Positions 36,960 through 48,063 of a DNA stretch of 64,000 bases are shown one piece after another. The notes below the pieces were generated by a model. The model saw only the letters and a program-made list of their open reading frames with translations, ran no database searches and was not told the DNA's origin. The translations under genes and the position numbers were made by a program. Origin of the DNA: Siphonodentalium dalli (lineage: Eukaryota > Mollusca > Scaphopoda > Gadilida > Siphonodentaliidae); contig CP136068.1 in NCBI GenBank assembly GCA_032622095.1, positions 133,061,989 through 133,125,988 of the forward strand, written 5' to 3'. Position 1 is the stretch's first letter, and each line of letters opens with the position of its first letter.

Positions 36960-37289
36960 AACAATTGGTAGATTATATTTATTACATGATCCAAAACCTC
37001 GACAAAACATACTTAAATCAACAAATGGGACGCGAAACTAACATCGGCTTCTACAAGGCATGCGATGACGTTGTTTGCTCGCGTAAAGAAATAGTCCCAG
37101 ATAAATAAATACTCTTTGGCGTATCTAATGGCGTATATTTAATGAAATAACTTTTCAAACTCTTCATTCATTATAGTTTGTTGGAAAATTACTGGAAGCC
37201 AGAGTAGTTTGAGACGTAACGTAGGAATGTAAACAGACGACCAAAAGTCACCAGGCACTATCTCCTGTTATGAAACGAACTTTTAATAT

Positions 37290-38335
37290 CACAATTTATA
37301 GAATTGGTTTATTGAATGGAATAAGAGTAGGATCGTGTAAAAAATCTTGATAATTGACTCATCTCTGAGATTTGATTCGGGTTGCACTCTAAAATAAATC
37401 TGAATTGAATTGAATATTTGTGTTTAAATATTCCTGGCGATTACCATTAATAATAATGGATGAGTCCTTCCTTTCAAAGACGACGAAGCCAACGCGACGA
37501 CGACGAAGCCAAAGAGACGACGACGAAGACGACGACGATGATGATGATGATGATGATGATGAGCTGTTAAATTACGGTGATATGCACTTAATCACCAAGT
37601 TTCTCAAATTAAAAATTATTTCTCCTTTATCAACAGCACTTACGCCGTCGCCAACAACGTCTAGTGATGAAACAACCACGACGGCGAGCACAACAACAAC
37701 AACAGTAACAACAACAACAAGTATGTTAGTGTAAACAATATCCATAGTATCCAAGATATACCGTGGTGCACACAGAACTATTTATCAAAAGCTTGGTGAT
37801 AAATTTATTTGACAAAGGATAAAGGGTTCTGAGATAAAGTATTATATATGCGTTTTCTATACGTCATCTCCAGATCGAGTTCTTTCATTGGCCATTTCAT
37901 ATGAGTGTGTGTTATTGTATTTTAATGATTAATGTGTGGGTCTTATTCGGTTATTGTAAGACATTAAAAAACTATGACCTGGCTCGATGTGGACATTTTG
38001 GATTTGGAGTTTGGATTCAACATGATTTCAATGTTATACAATCCGCAATACCCACCTCTTGCAAGGTCATCATTATTTGTAATACAGAATAACTGTATGC
38101 ATTCAGTTATAATATACAATTATATATCATCTACACCACCATATTGCATATTGTTGATAATTCCAATGCATGTATTCAACAATGAATGAAACAACAATTT
38201 AATTTTCACAACATTATCTCCACAGCTAATTTGTTTAGTGGTCAACTGTCACATCATAAATTAAATTGGCATAATCTTTATTGCTCAGATTTTGACTGGT
38301 ATAATGGAAATCCGTGGTAAGCTCATAATTTGATA
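37290..38335. repeat. Left copy of a duplicated host segment (H)
   Basis: This segment is similar to the right copy ending at 53885. It has CACAATTTATAGAA, TTGATAATTGACTCATCTCT, a GAC/GAT trinucleotide tract (about 37478-37560), an ACAACA tract (about 37690-37721), and then AGCTTGGTGATAAATTTATT to GTGGTAAGCTCATAATT. The Asp-rich and Thr-rich open frame over it (37420-37734) reflects the trinucleotide tracts and is not supported as a gene. Its first half is the part that was co-amplified with the LTR end further right. Confidence 0.85.
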
Positions 38336-38389
38336 AAAATTGGCATAGGTAACATTGGCATATTACTGGCAGTTAACCACTTGACTAAC

Positions 38390-38771
38390 TGTTGTATGAC
38401 TATATTTAACGTATAGATATAGTAACTCCAACACACAAATTAATGGGTTAGGAAAGTGTAATTATAGGCATCAACATAATCATCATATCACAGCAGTCAA
38501 TATTAAAAACCATTAAAGATAGTCCATAAAATGAAATCTGCATTTCATTATATATCTAAAATTGGTAATCCAAAATAATACGTCTGACCATTTCAAAAAC
38601 TGATTAATGACTGACCCCCATACGTTCATACTTGCTCTCACGCGCATACACCCTGACACACACTTCAAAAGGCTGAAAATAACAAAGCAGGACGCGCGCA
38701 AGTATCATGATACATAAAAGAATTTATACAACCGCGCTGTATTAAAACAGATAAAAACGGCACCTATAACA
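38390..38771 (-). mobile_element. 3' LTR of Gypsy-2 (382 bp)
   Basis: On the plus strand it runs from TGTTGTATGAC to ACCTATAACA. In element orientation it begins TGTTATAGGTGCCG, directly after a purine tract. It matches the right LTR over about 300 bp (CATCAACATAATCATCATAT, GGTAATCCAAAATA) and lacks about 60 bp that the right LTR carries near 47930-47990. Confidence 0.9.
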
Positions 38772-38790
38772 TTCACCTCCTCCAGGTGAA
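38772..38790 (-). promoter_or_regulatory. Polypurine tract of Gypsy-2
   Basis: The minus strand reads TTCACCTGGAGGAGGTGAA just before the LTR start TGTTATAGG. Array copies of the same place read CTGAAGGGGGTGAA, a better purine tract. Plus-strand DNA synthesis of LTR elements is primed here. Confidence 0.6.
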
Positions 38791-40095
38791 GAATGGCTCC
38801 TGACATTCACTGAAATTTATGAACAATTCTGCAGAAGTGAAACATTTGGGCAGGCATTTCCATTGAGAATTATTACCATCTTGCAACAGTAAATGCTGAA
38901 ATAAACTGCAAGTCAAAATCTACAATAGGTAGCTGCAAAAGTGGAAGCATGTATACTAGTACAGGTTGTTCCTGAAACTGTACAACCTGATATCCAATGA
39001 AAAACACATCACTGATGCCGGGTATCAGATCTAAAATATCTTATAATTACAGCTGGTAACATGTAGAGGAATATGTAGTACAAGTTACAGTTTAAAATGA
39101 GAGGCTGAAATAAAACCTACAAGTCATTACTGCAATAGGTTCCGTCTCTGCAAAGTTAATATGCTCAAATTAAATTGATTTATCACTGAATCAAATATCT
39201 GACATGAAATACATACTGAAGGAATGTGGTTATAGAGTAGTGGAATAGTATATACAATACTATCTCCAAAGTTGAACCTGGAATGGAAAATTTCTTACAT
39301 AGCTGGAACGTCAGTCAGTTTTTGCACGTCACTGGGTCTTCAGCTGAAATAATCCTACTTGGCCTTTGACCGGAATGAGACAGTATGTATAACAATTCCT
39401 TACATAATAATAAATACACAAATAATAAATACACAATAAGATTAAAATATGAGAAAGCAGCACTATACTATCCCATGAGATACCTGGATCTACAAAGGAA
39501 ATTTCTCATGAACTGGTACCTCAGTAGGTTTTGACCACTACTGGATCTTCAGCTGAAATTCCCACCAGGCCCTCTTTCATACAGATAAGCATGTGTTTAC
39601 AATCTCCAAATATATCAATAAAATGAATAGCAATACAGCAATGATCACAAAAATGACAAGTTGGTGTTAGACAAAATTTTATACAATTGTGTCTGCAACT
39701 TGAGGACAGACCCAGGATCCAAGTCGATCTGGGGCCTCCTTATGCCTAACTGGTCTTTGATGTCTATACTGAAATTGATCATTTATAGGGTTGAAGCAGA
39801 GGTTCCATCTGTAATGTTCTTAAGTGTGGACTGAGATGCTGGACTACTTTCAAAGTTACCTGGAAATAAGGACTTACATTATAAGGGTCTATTTCAGAAG
39901 TATTACTATTTCTGTGACCTGAAATGTAAGAACGAGAATCCATAGGCGAGATGTAAGTAGAAGAGTGATTATGAGAAGGTCTCTGAGAAATCTCAGGGAC
40001 TCCAGAAGGAACATATTGATGAGGATCCTTATGTGTATGAGATTTGGATCTTAAAATAAGACCATTATCTTAATCACTATCTTCACTGCTGGAGC
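38791..40095 (-). other. 3' untranslated region of Gypsy-2
   Basis: There is no reading frame. Degenerate repeats of a block with CACTGGGTCTTCAGCTGAAA or CTACTGGATCTTCAGCTGAA occur at about 39327 and 39537. The first 250 bp (to about 39025) are the segment copied into every unit of the 940-bp array at 48062-53333. Confidence 0.6.
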
Positions 40096-40720
40096 TTACT
40101 TCTGCATCCGTCTGAACTTTCTTCTTCTTCGCCTGTCTAGCTTCTTTAGTCTCTTCAACCACTTTGGAAGAAATATAATTAAATGGCAAAAGCATATTTC
40201 TGTGCAGCATTCGGGACACACCCTTCCAAATTCTTGTAAAACATTGTACACAGGAACATCTTCATTTGGAATGTTAATGATCTTGTGTGGTTCTGCTTCC
40301 CATCTATCTGCTAACTTGTGTTTTCCTTTTATACCACCTTTTCTGACCAACACCCTGTCTCCAACTTGAAGCTTCAAGTCCTTCCATCATACTTCCATCA
40401 TACTTCCATCATACTTCCATCATACTTCTCCTTCACATTCTCATTCCGCTTTTCCACTCTGTCAAAGGCTACATTATAAGCAACTTCCATTATCTTCTTT
40501 AACTTCGTGACATAACTATCATGATTTCCAGCAACTTCTTTCCAGCTGCTTTCACTGGTTTCTTCCGGCGAATACATCTGCCACAGTTCTGTACTCTCGC
40601 TTCAGTATCACGAACCATACTTGGTCAGTAGAATCTTTGCTTGGAAAGCCACACTGTCTTATCTTTGCCCTGGTGACCCACATCATGATGAACACCTTGT
40701 AATGCTCAATCACGAAAACC
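40096..40720 (-). pseudogene. Integrase remnants of Gypsy-2 (zinc finger and C-terminal domain; core deleted)
   Basis: Minus-strand reading at about 40690-40560 gives HHDVGHQGKDKTVWLSKQRF, a stop, then VQNCGRCIRRK: the HHCC zinc-binding N-terminal domain of integrase. About 200 bp further on the frame continues with LKLQVGDRVLVRKGGIKGKH and KLADRWEAEPHKIINIPNED (about 40377-40258), the SH3-like C-terminal part. The catalytic D-D-E core, normally about 150 residues, is missing between them. An 11-bp tandem repeat sits at the join. Integrase would insert the cDNA copy; this one cannot. Confidence 0.85.
40381..40424. repeat. 11-bp tandem repeat, four copies
   Basis: CTTCCATCATA is repeated four times, located where the integrase core has been lost. 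Confidence 0.95.
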
Positions 40721-41019
40721 ATCAGGAACAACCATCAGCTGCATAACTGGTTCTTCATCATTATGTGATCTTCGGTAGAGAATACTCATTTTAATACACA
40801 GACTGTTCCATTATCTAAGATATGTCCGCACAAGGGATGATTCATTCTTCATCTGTTTATCATCAGGCCGTTTACCAGTGAATAACTCTGGAAATAACAG
40901 AGTCCTGGTTCTGCTCACATTCCCAGTCAACGGAATCATGCGCATGATTCGACTCTTCCCGGCCGAAGTAAGAGCAGGAGCAACAGCAACACTTTCCGCT
41001 AAAGGGAAGTTCACAGTTG

Positions 41020-42380
41020 CAGCATGGCAAATGGCTTTAGTGACATCCGTATATAATATGGGCTTCCTGGAGAGTCCATCGGCATCACCGTTGAGTCATC
41101 CAGCTCTATGTTCAATCTGAAAATTGTAATTTGCAAGATTGCAACCCAACGATGACCAGTGGCATCCAACTTGGCAGAGGATTGTTACATGGAACGACAT
41201 TGAAAGTATTTCCATACAAGTAGTCGTGGAATTGGTCTGTGACAGCCCATTTCAGACACAGGAACTCCAATTTGTGGTCTGGATAATTCTTCTCGCTGGG
41301 CTTTAAACCACGGCTTGCATATGCGATAACGGGCTCCACACCATCCTGTAGCTGGTATAATACAGATCCCAATCCATAACCACTACTATATGTATGAACG
41401 ATAAATGGCAAATTGTAGTCAGCATATGCCAGGATTAGAGGCTGGGTTAATTTCTGTTTGAATTTGTCAAACGCTCTCTGGTGAATATCTGTCCAAACCC
41501 AAGGTGCCGGTGATTTTTTCTTTGTCTTCATCTTGGTCTCAGTGCAATGACCCTCCAAAAGATTGTTTAGCGGCTGTACAATTCTGGCATACCCCTTGAC
41601 GAAGCGACGGTAGTATCCACAAAATCCAAACCATTGTCTCATCTGTTTAACATTATGGGGAACTGGCCAATCCTCCAATGCAGAAGTCTTATCCGGGTCC
41701 GTGGCAACAACGTTGGCACAGATGACGTGTCCAAGATATGTCACTGATGTGCGGAATTGTTCACACTTATTTGGCTTCAGCTTCAAATTATGCTGTGAAA
41801 GACGAGAAAGCACTGTGTCCAAACGTTCTACGTGCGATGAAAATTAGGGCTGAAAACCAAAACGTCGTCCAAGAAGATAAGACACACCTTAAAATGCATA
41901 TCGCCCATGCATTTCTCCATCAGGCGTTGAAAAATTGCTTGCCCATTTACCATTCCCTGATCGAGTCGCTCACATTGGTAAAAACCCAAGTTTGCCGACA
42001 GAAAATGCGATCTTGTATTTGTCTTCTTCTCTGATGGGACACTGCCAAACACCACCCCGTTAATCAAGTTTACTGTAGTATTTGGAGCCATGGAGCGATT
42101 CTATGATGTCGTCAAACCTTGGTAGCATGTAGGCATCTTTGACGGTCATTTAATTTAACTGCCTAAAGTCTATGCAGAACCGCAAAGAGTTGTCAGCCTT
42201 TTTCCGAACGAGCACAACGTTGGATGCATAAGGACTGTCTGATTCTTAATCACTACATCTTCTAACATCTCCTTAATATGCTGTCCGAATTCTTCATAAA
42301 GAGCAGGAGGTATCTTCCGATATGGCTGTTTAAATGGAACATCATCGGTGAGTTTGATTTGATGCGTCACTAAGTCAGTA
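41020..42380 (-). pseudogene. Reverse transcriptase and RNase H of Gypsy-2
   Basis: Reading leftward on the minus strand, RT opens with THQIKLTDDVPFKQPYRKIP (about 42370-42310). Motif LRFCIDFRQLN (about 42187-42155), a broken palm segment, and the catalytic box FLDDVLVFS (about 41870-41845) follow, the last having Phe in place of the usual Tyr. Next come LGHVICANVV, FGFCGYYRRFVKGYARI and the RNase H region: IVHTYSSGYGLGSVLYQ (about 41400-41350), HKLEFLCLKWAV and VVPCNNPLPS. The usual Asp in the first RNase H motif reads Tyr, and the Asp expected before NNP is not present. Several frameshifts and stops occur. Confidence 0.9.
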
Positions 42381-42384
42381 ACAC

Positions 42385-43095
42385 CTAAATCCAGGGGGCC
42401 AGTAGAACATACATGGCTCCATTTGTAAAGCAGAGCATAAATTTCATCTTTCTCTTCTGCGGATAAATTATCATTGACATTAACACCAAGGTCCCTCGAC
42501 CACCTTTACTTGTACTTGGGCAATAGTTGAATGTGGAAATGTCAGAAGTGTCTTGGCAGATATATTGCAGAGTTGAACAGGAATACGAGTACTGTTTGCC
42601 TTGGAATTTGATCTCATCACCCGTGGACAAACTGAACTTGTCATCATCACTGAAACTGTCTGTCACAAAAGCTGCATCAAGACCACTATCATGCCTGGCA
42701 ACGCCTTGCACTATCACTGTATGGTATGGCTCAATCTCCAAGGCAATCTTGTTGGTGGACTTGACTGAATAGCTGCACATGTGAGGCTGTCAACAGCTAT
42801 CTTCCATTCTTTTGGAATATCAGGAGAAGAAATTTCAGACAAGTCCTTGCACATACGAATTATATTTGTGCCGATAATGATAGGACATCTGGTGTTGTAA
42901 TCTGTATCTGAAACAATTAGAGCTGAAATAGTAGAAAGAGGACATTCACACAGAAATGGATGTGTATCACACATTCAATAAATCCATTATATGAAAGAGT
43001 AGATCCACCAGCAATGGAAACTCTAAGAACAAGTTTGTTAATGGAGTGAATATCAGGTTTATTTGGCAGTGACTCATAAAAACTACGAGAAACTG
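42385..43095 (-). pseudogene. Protease C-terminal half and PR-RT linker of Gypsy-2
   Basis: Directly left of the LINE insertion the minus strand resumes the protease: TVSRSFYESLPNKPDIHSIN, VLRVSIAGGSTLSYNGFIEC (about 43090-42975), then after a frameshift CECPLSTISALIVSDTDYN and CPIIIGTNIIRMCKDLSEIS (about 42950-42840). The linker to RT follows (VKSTNKIALEIEPYHTVIVQ, about 42765-42706). The aspartic protease would cut the polyprotein. The half that carries the active-site Asp is on the other side of the LINE. Confidence 0.8.
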
Positions 43096-44150
43096 TCGTA
43101 ATAATAATAATTGTTCTTGTATAGCGCCTATCCCCGTGATGATCGGCCCTAGGCGCTTCACATGATTTGGTTCAAATATATAGAGAGAAAAAGAGAAAAT
43201 GCAGTGATATATACAGAATGTACAGAATGTCATCGTTGAAGGTTCAAAATGTCTCGATACCTCCGCTCGAACAAATATGTTTTCAGTGTTGATTTGAATT
43301 CTCCGAATGATGGCGATTCTCTGATGGGTTGTGGTAAGGAATTCCAGGTGAACGGACATGAAACACAAAATGCGCGATCTCCAACAGTTCTCAGGTTGGC
43401 GCCTTTTGGTGTTAGTAGGCCTGCATCCTTCGATCGAACATTTCTTGTTGGCACATAAGGAGAAATGAGCTCTTTCATGTAAGTAGGGGCGGTTTCTGAA
43501 TTCTTTAAACGTTTATATCCGAATGTTGCAATTTTGAAAGAAATTCTATCCTGAATAGGCAGCCAATGTAGTTGTGATCTCATGGTGGTTGGACTATTGC
43601 CTTTCTTCAACCTAAACACGATTCTTGCAGCACAGTCTTGCAGACGCTGTATTCGCCGATGCTGGTAGTCTGGGGCTCGGAACAACAGTGCATTGCAATA
43701 GTCCATTCTTGTCAGAACAAAAGATACTGTCAGTCTTTTCGCTGCTTCAGTGGTGAGGTATTGTCTAATTCGTCCTAGTCGGCGGAGTTCAATAAATATG
43801 GACTGACAGAGAGAGTCTATTTGTTTCGTCATGGAGAGAGTCTGGTCAAGATGGACGCCCAGATTTTTCACATTATTCGAGAAGACGATGGAACTATCAC
43901 CCAGTTCTAGCTTGGTGGTACGCACGTTGTTTACTATTGATGGTTTTGCTATCCAGATGATTTCAGTCTTGTCGTCATTTAGCTTGAGGCGGTTTGAAGT
44001 CATCCAGTCTTTGACTATTAGAATACAATTTCTGATTCTGCTAACCAGACTGCTTTCGTCGTTCGGATCACCAGAGAGGTATAATTGAGTGTCATCTGCA
44101 TACATGTGAACATTAATTCCTTGGGAGCGAATAAGAGAACCGATGGGCCT
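43096..44150 (-). mobile_element. L2/CR1-type LINE, 5'-truncated, nested in the Gypsy-2 protease
   Basis: The minus frame gives a long, nearly uninterrupted RT C-terminus of about 310 residues. It holds the catalytic box VHMYADDTQLYLSGDPND (about 44110-44055), LKLNDDKTEIIW, VKNLGVHLDQTLS and the downstream block QLHWLPIQDRISFKIATFGY. YVPTRNVRSKDAGLL and FTWNSLPQPIRESPSFGEFK end it at 43230. The short 3' UTR has a perfect 8-bp stem (AGCGCCTA and TAGGCGCT, 43123-43157) and ends in an (ATT)n tail, as in L2-type LINEs. The frame is open, so the insertion is much younger than the host gypsy element. It begins just upstream of the YADD box, showing strong 5' truncation. Confidence 0.9.
43123..43157 (-). 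ncRNA. Hairpin at the 3' end of the L2-type LINE
   Basis: AGCGCCTA and TAGGCGCT are exact complements around a 19-nt loop, about 25 bp before the ATT-repeat tail. In this LINE group the 3' end is where the reverse transcriptase binds its own RNA; that role here is inferred from the family. Confidence 0.5.
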
Positions 44151-44250
44151 AGTATAAAGTAAACATAGACACACTATCAATAAGAGCTGTGACCTGCTTT
44201 CCCTGGATGAATACTTCAGTCTCATTAGATTGACCTACTAATCTATCAAT
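44151..44250 (-). pseudogene. Protease N-terminal half of Gypsy-2
   Basis: The minus strand reads RLVGQSNETEVFIQGKQVTA and then LIDS, at which point the LINE sequence begins. LIDS is the start of the aspartic-protease active-site motif (D-S/T-G). The insertion has therefore split the catalytic loop. The rest of the domain is at 42975-43095. Confidence 0.8.
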
Positions 44251-44254
44251 CAAG

Positions 44255-45409
44255 TTTGGCCATTTGATTCACCGGCCTCTGGCTGACCAACGACAGAGGC
44301 GGTTAGGCTTTTGGCTGTGGCTCATACTTCTTCTGTGATCCATCTTGATGAAATTCTTGATTAAATTCGAAATCACGACCACGACCTGGACCTTGACCTG
44401 TATTTCCTGAGTTCCAACCAGGCCCTCGTCCACGACCGAAACCCAAACCTCTCTGTGGTGCGTAGTTTCCATGTCCTCGTCCAAAACCAAAGTTAGACTG
44501 TTGGTGGTTGGAAAACTGCAATCTGATCGAGACGCTGCAAAACCAAGTCAAGCTTCTGGTCGATCATTGTATCCGTAGCTTCTCCAAATCATCAAGTTTC
44601 CTATCAAACTCCTTCTCCATCACATCAAACCTGTCTGTTTGTTATAACCGTCTGCGATGCATGTTGCTGCGCTTTATTCCTCAAAGAACCAGAAGTGGAG
44701 TGGACGCTAAGCTATTTTTCCTCTATGCAAATTTCTCGCAGCAACATGTTGAAGTCTGAGATACTGTCATATTTATGATGAGTCTGACTCTTCAACTGCT
44801 CGGAATGTAGAGACGAGACGAACTAATGTCGGAGCAGGTCTTCCTTGGCGTAGCGCTCCATATTTCCACTGTCGAATGCAGCTTCCAAAATAGATTCTAA
44901 TCTGCAACCAAAAGCAGTAACTGAGTAGTGTTAGCATACCATTAGCATACCATGTGATGAAACTTCATCAAAATGAGCATCAAGTTTTGATAAAACTTGT
45001 GCAACCTTGGTATGTTCCACTAAAGGAATAATATCTTGACGGGCCATTCCCCGAAGGAATCTACGAATAACCTGTAGAAGCCCACTATCTGATATGTCAT
45101 GGTTACTCGACAAGCAGCTGATCTCATATCTCCACTCACGATAAGTGACATCACCTTGAAGAGGTGGATCGTCTCCTGAAGAACAGATATCCTGGGTACA
45201 TAAGTACTTACCTGTCTGAGAGAATAAGTATTGTTCCCAGAGGGAAATTCATTACATGTGTTACCGGGAGTTGCTCCCTGCTTCTTGACTGAATCAAGAA
45301 GATTTTGCATGGGAGTTTGCAGTGTAGATGTGCTTGGAATAACATTATACTTCTCTGAGGCTTTTAAAGCCTGTATCATTTCCTCTTCAGACATTGAGGA
45401 AGACATCAT
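44255..45409 (-). pseudogene. Gag of Gypsy-2
   Basis: The start at 45409 or 45406 reads M(M)SSSMSEEEMIQALKASEK. The core is a gypsy/PNMA-like capsid fold region: after frameshifts DVTYREWRYEISCL, LLQVIRRFLRGMARQDIIPL (about 45080-45020), LSKLDAHFDEVSS, and then HKYDSISDFNMLLREICIEE (about 44780-44720). The C-terminal end is Gly/Arg-rich (FGFGRGHGNYAPQRGLGFGR, about 44485-44425), an RNA-binding tail in place of a CCHC knuckle. At least four frameshifts or stops are present. Confidence 0.8.
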
Positions 45410-47669
45410 TTATAACGAACAAACAACTTGTAAAGTAATTAATTAAATATAATATCTGTTCTATAATCTAATAATCATATAAGGACTAAGGAGAATATAG
45501 AATATAGGTATAATTGAATTTCAGAAATTTACTAAAAATTTCTAAGTCATGCCTTTGGTAAGCAAATGTTAACTTAATTTACTAACCACGGAGTAACTGT
45601 GACTGGGTCAGCTGAAAAAAGTAGAATCGGCTAAATATGGAGAGAGTTTTCACAAGATAATTTTGTCAAAATTAGAAAATCTGAACAAAATTAATATGCT
45701 TTCAGACTAGTTTACTTTGACAAACTTAAATGTTAATGAAAAAATTGCAATAATCAAACATCTATCAAAACGAACAAATTCGTCTAAGATAGAAAAGTAT
45801 CACAGTGCAAATTCTGAAAATGTAAAGTAATTTCGGACAAAGTTGGCAGCAGAAACTGAAATATTTGAATATTTCGAACTAAGTCTGATACAAGTACAAA
45901 GAGTTTAAACTGAAATAGATATATTCTAAGTCTAACTACAGAGTAACTGCAATTGAATTTAACATCACCGAATATCAGGTCCAGAGCTGGCAATAAATAT
46001 TGACGATATATGCTGAAAATAATCTAAGCACAAAACATTTTCAAAATCCAAAAAAGATATGCTTAAAATATCCTAAGTCGAAACTAGTCACCTAATTTCA
46101 ATAATAAATGCGGACGACATAAAACATTTTAAAAGTCAAAACAAGTTGCCTAATTCCGATGTATAACAACTTCGGACAAATCTGAAAAATTATAAAGTTG
46201 AAACAAGTTGCCTAACTCCAATGTATAATAACTGCGGACAAATCTGAAATAAGTTTCCTATTCTAAAGGTACTGCGGACACGGAAATATTAAAAGAAAGT
46301 TTAACGAGAACTGAGTTATAAATATTAAGTCGTGAGCATAATCGTCACCATTGAAATTTAATAGTTCGGAAAGTTTTCAAAGACGCAATCGCAGCTGAAA
46401 TATAATAACTCAAAACACAATCATGCAATTCTCGAGCAAACACACAAGTGCAAGAAAAAGTGCAGGGGTGAGAGCCTAATACACAAAGATTTTCACACGC
46501 CTAGCGACTACTTGCACTAAACACACTCACAACTTTACTTACTGAAAAAGGTTTAATTGAAAACTGCTAACCTACATGAGAGAAAAGTTGCGCTAAACTT
46601 CATGAGACCCATGTTAGTTGTTGCGGGAAAAAAACAAGGCAAAAAATAGCAAAATCCAAATTGGCCCAAAAATGTGAATTTTTTTTAATTTAAACCTATA
46701 TACTATTACTAACATTAAGTTGGTCAGACGCACAAATCGCTTACCTGAATAAAATCAATAATTTAGTATATAAAAAAATCCATAAATGGAATTTAGCACG
46801 ATCTAACAAATCACCATACAAATATGAAATGTGACTTCAAGGCGAGAACGACATTTACTGTTATATCACATCATATTTTTAGCAGGTCAACAATGGAATA
46901 ACTATCATAGATACGTTTGAATATCATTAGTCAAAAATATTTAGTGTCTATTTCATAGCACCTTTAAACTGACAGAAATATTGTCAAGGAAATGAAAGTC
47001 AACAGTTTCCAACGACGAACAAATCTCAATGAATTGACAAGCGACGGTAACTCAAAGTTTATGGATTAAATTTCCACGTTTTGACGGTCGCGAACGCGAA
47101 TGGTAGGCCTACGCAACAGTTTTAACGCGAAGCCGGCTATAATGAATACCTCACTCCGTCTCACAAATGCACTGATAGTAATAGAAATTGTAAAACTTGA
47201 ATCAATAGTTGCTTTTCAAGTGGCACAAATTGTGCTGACCTTATTTTCCCGCCGATTTCTTCAAATCAGGGAAACCCAAGTTATTTAATGATGTGACGAC
47301 ACTCGCTACCGGTGTCCGAGAAATAAGACCCGGGTTTTCAATCAATGGGAGGGGTGTATGACGACTTCGCCCTACCTCAGTGGTCTCTGATTTCCAATCT
47401 CTCAAACACATCGTTACCACGATTCCTTAGCATAATCCGAACATTCTGTGATCTTTAGTCTTTGTTCACAGAAACAAGTATCCGCGGAATCCCAACTGTC
47501 TGTAATTCACACGTACAGCTTGCAACTGTGTAAGTTACACGAACAGCAACACACAAGAGACCAGATGGTCGATTCCTCCCGCGATGGTGTTAATTCGGCG
47601 GTGATTTTCTGCGAAGAAAATCTGGCACCATCTCGTTCTCTGGAATCCCCACTGAATCACACTTTATTA
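45410..47669 (-). other. Long 5' leader of Gypsy-2
   Basis: About 2.2 kb of AT-rich, non-coding DNA lies between the primer site and gag. At about 46070-46290 a degenerate repeat of roughly 60-80 bp recurs (CAAGTTGCCTAATTCC, CAAGTTGCCTAACTCC, ACTGCGGACAAATCTGAAA). No open frame or splice signal was recognised. A leader this long is unusual for a gypsy element; it may include an unrecognised insertion. Confidence 0.55.
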
Positions 47670-47687
47670 GTCCCATATCGGGCGCCA
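47670..47687 (-). promoter_or_regulatory. Primer-binding site of Gypsy-2 (tRNA-Lys type)
   Basis: The minus strand reads TGGCGCCCGATATGGGAC, four bases from the LTR end TATAACA. It matches the complement of the 3' end of lysine tRNA at 16 of 18 positions, including the first 10. Minus-strand DNA synthesis starts here in LTR elements. Confidence 0.8.
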
Positions 47688-47691
47688 AGTT

Positions 47692-48063
47692 TGTTATACG
47701 GCTGGATTTCACGTATAAATATAGTAAATCCAACACACAAATTAAAGGGTTAATAAAGTGTATTTAAAACAAAGGCATCAACATAATCATCATATCACAG
47801 CAGTCAATATTAAAAACCATTAAAGATAGTCCATAAAATGAAATCTGCATTTCATTATATATCTAAAATTGGTAATCCAAAATACTACGTCTGACCATTT
47901 CAAAAACTAATTAATGACTGACCCCCAGACCGCGCTAATTTTCCCGCCAGTAAGAGGTGAGTGCAAATCAGAGTGCAATGACACTATCGTTCATACTTTC
48001 CCACGCGCATACACACTGACACACATTTCAGTTAACCCATAAAAGGCTGAAAATAACAAAGCA
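47692..48063 (-). mobile_element. 5' LTR of Gypsy-2, outer end replaced
   Basis: It starts on the plus strand with TGTTATACGG and aligns with the left LTR to AAATAACAAAGCA. There the match stops and the composite array begins. About 86 bp of LTR (GGACGCGCGCAAGTATCATG to ACCTATAACA) are missing at this place. Confidence 0.9.

Larger units (their letters stand above)
38390..48063 (-). mobile_element. Ty3/gypsy LTR retrotransposon (Gypsy-2), decayed
   Basis: A minus-strand element has both LTRs (38390-38771 and 47692-48063), a tRNA-Lys-type primer site beside the right LTR, and a purine tract beside the left one. The internal order gag, protease, RT, RNase H, integrase reads right to left. A LINE is inserted in the protease. 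The integrase core is deleted, RNase H catalytic positions are changed and frames are broken, so it cannot move by itself. The right LTR lacks its outer 86 bp or so; that missing end reappears in each unit of the neighbouring composite array. Confidence 0.9.

Noticed and set aside
37420-37734. Acidic Asp-rich protein gene
   Set aside because: The frame is produced by GAC/GAT and ACA trinucleotide tracts in segment H, and is not conserved in the other copies of H.
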